Shown here one piece after another: positions 58,601 to 64,000 of a stretch of DNA of 64,000 nucleotides (positions are counted from its first letter, which is position 1; each line of letters starts with the position of its first letter). The notes below the pieces were generated by a model that was not told the origin of the DNA, ran no database searches, and worked only from the letters and a program-made list of their open reading frames with translations. The DNA is from Lepisosteus oculatus. Taxonomy: Eukaryota; Chordata; Actinopteri; Semionotiformes; Lepisosteidae. The position numbers and the translations under genes were made by a program. The stretch spans positions 3,645,605-3,709,604 of the forward strand of contig NC_090716.1 in NCBI RefSeq assembly GCF_040954835.1, in the 5' to 3' direction.

Positions 58601-58751
58601 GCAGGACCACCTGATGTTTCCCCGCATGCTGATGAAGCTGGTGAGCCTGCGGACCCTCAGCAGCGTGCACTCGGAGCAGGTCTTCGCTCTGCGCCTCCAG
58701 GACAAGAAGCTGCCCCCGCTGCTGTCCGAGATCTGGGACGTCCACGAGTGA
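44902..58751 (+). CDS. NR1H3: Liver X receptor alpha (nuclear receptor NR1H3)
   Basis: Nine coding exons: 44902-44944, 52017-52247, 53384-53650, 54485-54693, 55441-55620, 56055-56154, 56765-56878, 57163-57257 and 58605-58751. All join in frame to 461 aa (human 447). The start [14 protein letters not shown] has good context; exon 2 begins at 44861. The DNA-binding domain starts at Cys112 with P-box CEGCKG and ends in [15 protein letters not shown]. The hinge begins [15 protein letters not shown]. The ligand-binding domain contains [20 protein letters not shown] and ends in the AF-2 helix [12 protein letters not shown]. The His/Trp ligand switch (His435, Trp457) is conserved. The hinge and helix sequences favour alpha over beta. 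Role: oxysterol-activated, RXR-partnered transcription factor for cholesterol efflux and lipogenesis. Introns carry several minisatellites; the 56154 donor (gttaaa) is weak. Confidence 0.96.
46574..46950 (-). mobile_element. 5S-derived SINE, 5'-truncated
   Basis: On the minus strand it ends in an ATT repeat (seen as AAT at 46574-46610) after the ATATAAGTGTAAGC tail. The head is missing beyond about 46950. It lies in NR1H3 intron 2. The rest of that intron, 44945-52016, shows no other gene. Confidence 0.85.
49551..49562 (-). promoter_or_regulatory. CTCF-like core in NR1H3 intron 2
   Basis: The minus strand reads CCACCAGGTGGC, a full match to CCASYAGRKGGC; with one more base on each side it is nearly palindromic. 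Binding is inferred. Confidence 0.3.
51258..51950 (+). repeat. Composite minisatellite upstream of NR1H3 exon 3
   Basis: Two related unit types alternate: about 42 bp with GGGCTGGAGCCACGTCCCCC and about 35-40 bp with GGGCTGGACCGTCCCTGCCG. Both share CCCCCTGTCCCCTCGC. Roughly 17 units end about 65 bp before the acceptor at 52016. Long proline-rich frames here are repeat artefacts. Confidence 0.92.
52580..53155 (-). mobile_element. Full-length 5S rRNA-derived SINE
   Basis: On the minus strand the head at 53153-53060 follows 5S rRNA: GCCATATCACCCTG, GAAGCTAAGCAGG, GCCTGGTCAGTACCTGGATG and GGGAGACC, covering the internal promoter boxes. The body has a CTCF-like core at 53009-53022 and the segment common to all copies. 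The tail is AAAGCGCTTTGAGTGGAGTG, ATATAAGTGTAAGC and an ATT repeat. It lies in NR1H3 intron 3. Confidence 0.9.
53641..54330 (+). repeat. G-rich minisatellite seeded on the NR1H3 exon 4 splice donor
   Basis: The array begins with the exon/intron junction CTGGAGCAGTGTGAGTGGGC itself and repeats it. GTGAGTGGGC donor-like sites lie at 53651, 53723, 53795, 53847, 53935 and 54007 (spacings 72, 72, 52, 88, 72). Between them are GGGAGGGGCTGG motifs. A second sub-array with GGAGCTGGGGGGGGG units fills 54050-54300. G-runs make quadruplex formation likely in RNA. Confidence 0.95.
54805..54925 (-). mobile_element. 5S-derived SINE, 3' fragment
   Basis: The diverged 3' tail of the SINE family (AAAGTGCTTTGAATCAAGCG on the minus strand), with no body. 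It lies in NR1H3 intron 5. Confidence 0.65.
56300..56475 (-). mobile_element. tRNA-derived SINE
   Basis: The minus strand carries a box B-like GGGTTCGAATCTCAG and, further along, TACCCTTCAGCAAGGTAAGG, typical of fish tRNA SINEs. It lies in NR1H3 intron 7. Confidence 0.5.
58486..58550 (+). repeat. 65-bp dispersed repeat, copy 1
   Basis: Begins GGCAGTACTGGATTACTGTC and ends in TTCTCTCGCCC. It lies 54 bp before the last NR1H3 exon; copy 2 is at 59936-60000. Confidence 0.7.
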
Positions 58752-59935
58752 CCGATCGCCCGCCTGCCCGCCCGCCCGCCAGCCCGCGCGGCCGGCCTCC
58801 CCACCCCTCCTGCCCGGCCCCCCCCCTGCGCCCCCGTGCTGTGGTCTGCCCGCCTCCGCGCACTCTGCCCGCGCCCACGCCAGAGAAAAACAGGAGGGGT
58901 AAAGGGGGATGGGACGCTGAGCGAGGGTACACCCCCTCAGCCCGGGTGTCCGCCCGTCATGGGAGCCCCAGAAGCTGGCTGGGCCCTGGTGGGGGGAGGG
59001 GCCGTCAACAGAGAGTCTCCCCTTAAACCAGCAACAAGCACTTCTGGCCGCAGGCGGCGCGAATCGGCAGCTCAGAGAGGAGTGGAAGGCCAGCACCAGC
59101 GTCGCCCCCCTCTGCCTGGGCAGACTGACAAGAGTACTGGGTAGCCAGGGGGCGATTTGGACGGTAGTAGTCGTCTGTACTGAAAGAGCTCTCAGCAGCT
59201 TTCTCCCAGGTGCCGACGTGGCTGTAGACTGCGGCAGGGTCCTCCGAGAGCACGTTTTGGAGGTTGATTTGTGAGACGTGTTTTTTTTTCTCCCCCACCC
59301 CACTCTCCACTCTTATTTTCGCATTCTGCATGGAATAGGTCTCTTCTCAGCTCCTTAAACTCTCCTGGAGCAGTTCTGGAAGACTGGGTGGTATGGTAGT
59401 GGTCTTCTTTTTTGTTGTTGTTGTTGTTGTTGCATTTAACAGTCTTGCTAGATGGCGTTTTTGATCATCGTGATTTAAAAAAAGGAAGAGACGTGCTGCT
59501 CTCGTGAAATGTAATTGCTAATTGAGCGCAAGGCTGCTGTTAGGCAGTCCGCTTGTGACGCGATTGACCGCACCCTCTGTGGGGACTGCCGATGCGCAGC
59601 AGGATGGGGGCACGTGGTGTGCAGACCTGTCCGGGCCCGGGGTTCGTGCCCTACTGGTTAGAGGCACACCGACCTAGAGAAGTGTTTAAGGTCAAAGGTC
59701 CTGGCGAGGTCGGAGGTCATTGTAAGCTGAGTACAGGGGGCAGGCCCATGTGCCCATGCATGACTTCCAGAGCTTGACCTGCAAAGATAAGAAATCATGA
59801 TGTGTTAAAACTGGCTTTTTTTCATTCCCAGCTCATTTGTTAAAAGCTGGTAAATTCCTTGAGGGGCAAGATGTTTTTTGTTTTAATGGGGGAGCGGGCA
59901 CAATTCAAAGTGTAGTCCTTTCCTCCCGCCCGGAC

Positions 59936-60000
59936 GGCAGTACTGGATTACTGTCGCACACACGACCTAGAAGCTCACAATTTCTTTCTCTCGCCCGATA
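59936..60000 (+). repeat. 65-bp dispersed repeat, copy 2
   Basis: Shares the first 22 bases with copy 1, and most of the rest with substitutions. It lies in the presumed NR1H3 3' UTR. A GTT repeat is at 59411-59432. Confidence 0.7.
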
Positions 60001-61137
60001 CGCGTGCAGCACTCGGACTGTGCTGGCCCATCGCTGCTGAAGTGGAGGTTTGCACCCCTGAGAAACGTCCCTCTTCTCTTTCCAGGAACGCTTTTACAGT
60101 CCTGCCCTCATAGCTGAACGTTTCATTTCTGAAGTCCCCAAAGACTCCGATAGCTGTCGCAAGCTTTTCAGCGCAGTCTTTTTTTAAAATTTCACCCTAC
60201 TTTTCCCACACCCCGGGTTTCTCTTGCTGGATGGGCACCCTTAAACTTTGACTGGGTGACTTGTTGGGGGGAGGGGAGATGCCCAGCAATTTTGTTTTTT
60301 GCTCACTAGCAAAAAACAAAGCAAAAAAAAAGAAAGCTTGGAAAATCACGCCGTTCCTTCTCCTTGTGGATCCGGGGTTGGGCGGCTGCTGTTCGTGCAC
60401 CGGTAATGGCACGCGGCTCTGCTGGGGGCACGCGGCCTGCCGAGGGGGCGGCCTGTGGCAGAGCAACTAGCGTTTCAAAAACGCCGCCTGCCGCCCGCCT
60501 TGGGCCGATCCTGGGCTCCCGTATCTCGGGAAGAGATGAAGTGCGGGAGACAAAAAAATTTAACAGGATGAAAAAAGAGGGAACACTTACTTAGAACGGG
60601 TTACACAGGGCTTCGGCCAGACTTGATCAATGCAAAACAACCTGTCTTCAGAGCGATGGCTTCCTCCTGGGTCATGAGTGTTTTATACTTATTCAGCACA
60701 GAAGGGCTTTGCGATTTGTCCTGCTTGCAGAAGGGGAAGCATTCTTCTCTGTTGTGTTTTTTTTTTTCTTTCTGGCTCACAAGTCCGTATCTTGATCCTG
60801 TAAATGGACACCGACAAAGACGGGTAGGTTTAAGAGGCAAAGATCCTAATTTTGGACAAAATGCCATTCATCGGGATCGTGTTGCTTGAAACGTGATGAA
60901 ACCGTATGATCGTTAACCAGTTAACGGGAGCCACTTCTGGAAAGCAAAATGTTTGGACAGGTTCACTGGGTAAAGCAGGGCTGATCTGTAGATGTATAAT
61001 TATGTTTTGTAAGCTCTCCCTGGTAAGGGCATCGTTTCAGCCAGTGACATACCGATTCCGTCCAGTTCACACGCAGAGTGAGAGCTTCTCTCCTTAAATT
61101 GATTTGTTTAGAGATCATGGTTTGACATTTTATGGGT

Positions 61138-61143
61138 AATAAA
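61138..61143 (+). terminator. NR1H3: Candidate NR1H3 polyadenylation signal
   Basis: AATAAA followed by GT-rich sequence (TTGGCTTGTTTGTGG), 2.4 kb after the stop codon. This would give a long 3' UTR; AT-rich sequence continues to about 61730, so a later site is possible. Confidence 0.4.
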
Positions 61144-62169
61144 TTGGCTTGTTTGTGGAGAAAAAATCACCAGGGAGAAGGGAAGTGGTTCCCTCTTAGG
61201 AATGAGTGCCATCTGTGTTTGGAGGATAGACTATATTTCTTACAGAAAACAAGGCACAGGATGTAACATTGGAAAAACTACTGAAACACCATACATCATA
61301 GTCTTGTCTGCTCAGAAGTATAAAATACAAATGACCCTGAAGACTTCTAATAGTGTCTGCTTAGAGCTTTTTTATTCTTCATTAATTTTTCTATCTTCTC
61401 TTGTGACACTGCAATAGATGTTGAAATAGGCAAAAAAATATAAATATATTTTTAATATTGTTTTAACGCCTTAAATCCTTTTATGTTCCGCTTTATCTGT
61501 ATAAAGTTAAATGCTTACAAAAATGTATAGTTCCGCCAAAATATTGTTTTTAATTTGAAAAACATAACCTAACATTTTCTTTTTGCACAGGAATGACGAT
61601 GGAACTATTAAGATGTTAAACCACTTGTAAATATGAGATGTTCTTTTTTTTTGTGCTTTATTTCTAATTCTGGATTGATTTCGAAGAAAGTAAACAAAGT
61701 GAACTAATGAAGACTAAGAAGAATGTGAGTTTTTGTTGTGCTTCCACTGGGCTGGTGTGGGTTCTGTGCTTGGGGTGTTTGAAAGTAATCTTCCTCACTG
61801 ATGTAGCAAAGTTAATCATGTGATATGGTTAACAGGGCAATGACTGGGACTCCTCGTGCTTTTAAGAAAGGCAGTTGAGAATCCTGGCAGCCATGGGGCA
61901 CTGACAGGAATGTGCAGAATATTGTCAATTTCATACGCGAGAGACGTCCGATTACTAAAACAACATGCTGGGCCTGAACATGTCTTGCTAAGACTCTTCC
62001 CTGGCCCTTGAGAGAGCATCCACTTCTTAAACAGTTGTGTTCAGACCACTGAAGCAGGGGAGCTGTTCAGTTCAGCAGTTTCAAGGTCATTTGAAAGGCA
62101 CAACCCAGTGTCCTATATGGGTTGTTGACCAGTTGGCCACTCTTGACTTAATTGGGTTAATTACATAAT

Positions 62170-62290
62170 TAATAACAGTGATTCCTTACACTTCTATAGC
62201 GCTTTTCTGGACACTCCACTCAGAGCTCTTTACAGATAATGGGGATCCCCTCCACCCCCACCAGTGTGCAGCCCCACCTGGATGATGCGA
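62170..62290 (-). mobile_element. 5S-derived SINE, 3' fragment
   Basis: Minus-strand tail only (CTGTAAAGAGCTCTGAGTGG and AAAAGCGCTATAGAAGTGTA), truncated after the GATGATGC segment. The surrounding 61200-63480 shows no gene. Confidence 0.75.
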
Positions 62291-63489
62291 CATTGGCTTT
62301 TAAACAAGACGACTTTCGTTTAGGCCCTCAGAATGTGTGAAAGAAGAGCAGCTGAAATGAAATCCAGCTCAACGGTTTGTTCTCGGGGATGGGTCTGTTT
62401 GTTGATGATGTGGAAAATATGGATATTTTTATGTTGACATGAAGCATATTATGTTGTAATTTTTGGATAATCATTTTTTTTGGCTGGGTCCCGCATTAAC
62501 TAACTGGGCAGCAAGCAAAAGCCTGTAGAAGCCCAGCCTTCAGGAGCCACTGGGGGGTTTGTCTAATTAGTGTCCCTGTTATTAGCTCAGCTGGAAACGA
62601 TGTCTTCATGTCTTCCCAAGGTCGGCCTAGGATTTGAAAAACAGACGTGATGGAAGACGCAGAGCCCATTAAAGGTTTTTAGGTTCTGTCGGGGACGGTC
62701 GATTTTGTGCAGTCAGTCCCAATAATTAAGACTGATGGCCGTTAGAACACACACAGGCTTTCTGTTCAGGAGCTGAGCAGCTCACCTGTGGTGTTGAGCT
62801 GGAAATGCAGGGGGCTTTTTCCTTGGAGCTACATAGTCCGAAGTTCCCTGTGTTTTTAAATGGGAGTGATCCCTGTCCCCGTGGCCAGTGAGAACATTTC
62901 CTAAAAAAAAAAACTGCTGTGTCACAAGGAGTACAGCGGACTGGCCTGCCCAAAGGCAGATGCGCTGTGATTGGATGCAGGGAGGTTCAGCAAAACCCCT
63001 GTGACGTTACGGCGAAACCACAGAGGTGTAGGGCCGTATTATTCAAACGGTAATAAAAAAAAAACACTGGAGGGTTGTGGGTTCAATCCACTGCTGTTAG
63101 CATTTCACCAAATTCCTCTCGCGCACCTAGGTGGGGACCAATGCACAGGTGCACTGTGGGGCATGTAGCTTATTGAAGGACGTGCCCCCTACAGGGGGGG
63201 CTGAGGGAGTCACACGTTCGCGAGAACACGCATAACGCCGGGTGTTCTGGCCAGTCCCGTTCCCTGGGGTCCGGTGTGGCTGCGGGGGGGTTTTCCTCCA
63301 ACTCTTCACGAGCTCAGTCGGCTGACCTGGGCGAACTGAACCGCTTGTCCCAGATGCTGGGATCCTGCTACCTTGCCGTGAGGGAGGAAAGGAATCCGCA
63401 GGCACACCGACGGGCCGGGACAGGACGGCGCTACCCTCGGCTCAGGCACGGAAAAGTAGGAATGTACTGGTGCGACGGTGATGGACGGG

Positions 63490-63590
63490 CGTCTTCTCCA
63501 GGGCGGGTCCTGCCCTGAGCCCGGTGCTTGCTGGGATAGGCTCTGACTCCCTGTGACCCCGTACTGGATAAAGAGGTAAGAAAATGGGTG
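63490..63590 (+). mobile_element. Common fish SINE-like repeat, 3' end
   Basis: Ends with GCTTGCTGGGATAGGCTCTG and GTACTGGATAAAGAGGTAAG, the characteristic tail of the family at 5192-5478. The remaining 63600-64000 shows nothing recognisable. Confidence 0.65.
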
Positions 63591-64000
63591 GGCGGGCTGA
63601 CGGTATTTTTATCAGAAGATGAATCAAGAGGGAACTTTCAGGAAGCCAGATTGTATAAGCCTGGAGTGGGATTTATCGTATGACATTGCTGTTAATGCCC
63701 CTAGTCTTCCAAAACTTTGAAGACCAAGAACTCGGGACCTCGGTTTAATTATTTAACGAGCTGCCTAATTGCAATCTTTGTAACCAGGGCCTAAAGTGTT
63801 TTAGAGCCAACTGTAATCTAAATTGAATCAACATCAACTGTCAAACACCTTGTTTGGAAAATGATCTACAGATGTCTAATTTAGAAAATTGTTGTAATTG
63901 ACTGCTCAGGTTGAAACAAACAAACAAAAAAAAAAAACCCAAGAGACTAGGCTAGAAATGAGAGACCCCCGTGTAGCGTCTTATCCAGAGGATGACACTG

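Noticed and set aside
44902-58751. LXR beta (NR1H2) as identity
   Set aside because: The hinge and DNA-binding domain match the alpha form, for example no extra residues in the second zinc module.

Overview
The window is nuclear DNA of a vertebrate, most likely a ray-finned fish. The evidence is spliced genes with GT-AG introns, CpG-island promoters, fish-type SINEs and CR1-like LINE fragments, and proteins that match jawed-vertebrate families. There are no bacterial operons, CRISPR arrays or viral genomes. The species cannot be named from sequence alone.

Five protein-coding genes are supported. KCNA4 (Kv1.4) enters at the left edge on the minus strand (coding 1-623, partial), with an inferred upstream noncoding exon near 2.84 kb. 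FSHB, the follicle-stimulating hormone beta subunit, is complete on the plus strand: noncoding exon near 7163-7197, coding 7989-8150 and 9686-9904. ARL14EP is complete on the minus strand (coding exons 21642-21211, 20596-20475, 19298-19070; 260 aa). A THAP zinc-finger gene lies on the minus strand (exons 33021-32951, 30858-30651, 29799-29626; 3' end not found). NR1H3 (LXR alpha) is complete on the plus strand in nine coding exons between 44902 and 58751 (461 aa), with an extra 5' exon at about 36181-36236.

The order KCNA4, FSHB, ARL14EP is the tetrapod arrangement (human 11p14), so the left part is conserved synteny. The THAP and NR1H3 pair takes the place where MPPED2 follows in human. THAP and NR1H3 are divergently transcribed about 3 kb apart, each from a CpG-rich start region. 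The genes are not known to share one pathway, although FSHB (pituitary hormone) and NR1H3 (sterol receptor) both touch steroid physiology.

The noncoding part is dominated by short retroelements and minisatellites. A 5S-rRNA-derived SINE family occurs at least eight times, and its two fullest copies carry a CTCF-like core. There are also tRNA-derived SINEs, a second common fish SINE-like family and CR1-like LINE relics. Minisatellites occupy introns of FSHB, ARL14EP and NR1H3.

The most unusual observation is that two of these arrays, in FSHB intron 2 and NR1H3 intron 4 (after the DNA-binding-domain exon), start exactly on the exon/5'-splice-site junction and repeat that junction. In NR1H3 this makes a ladder of six donor-like sites. 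Two of the extra donors would add 24 or 48 residues in frame directly after the DNA-binding domain.
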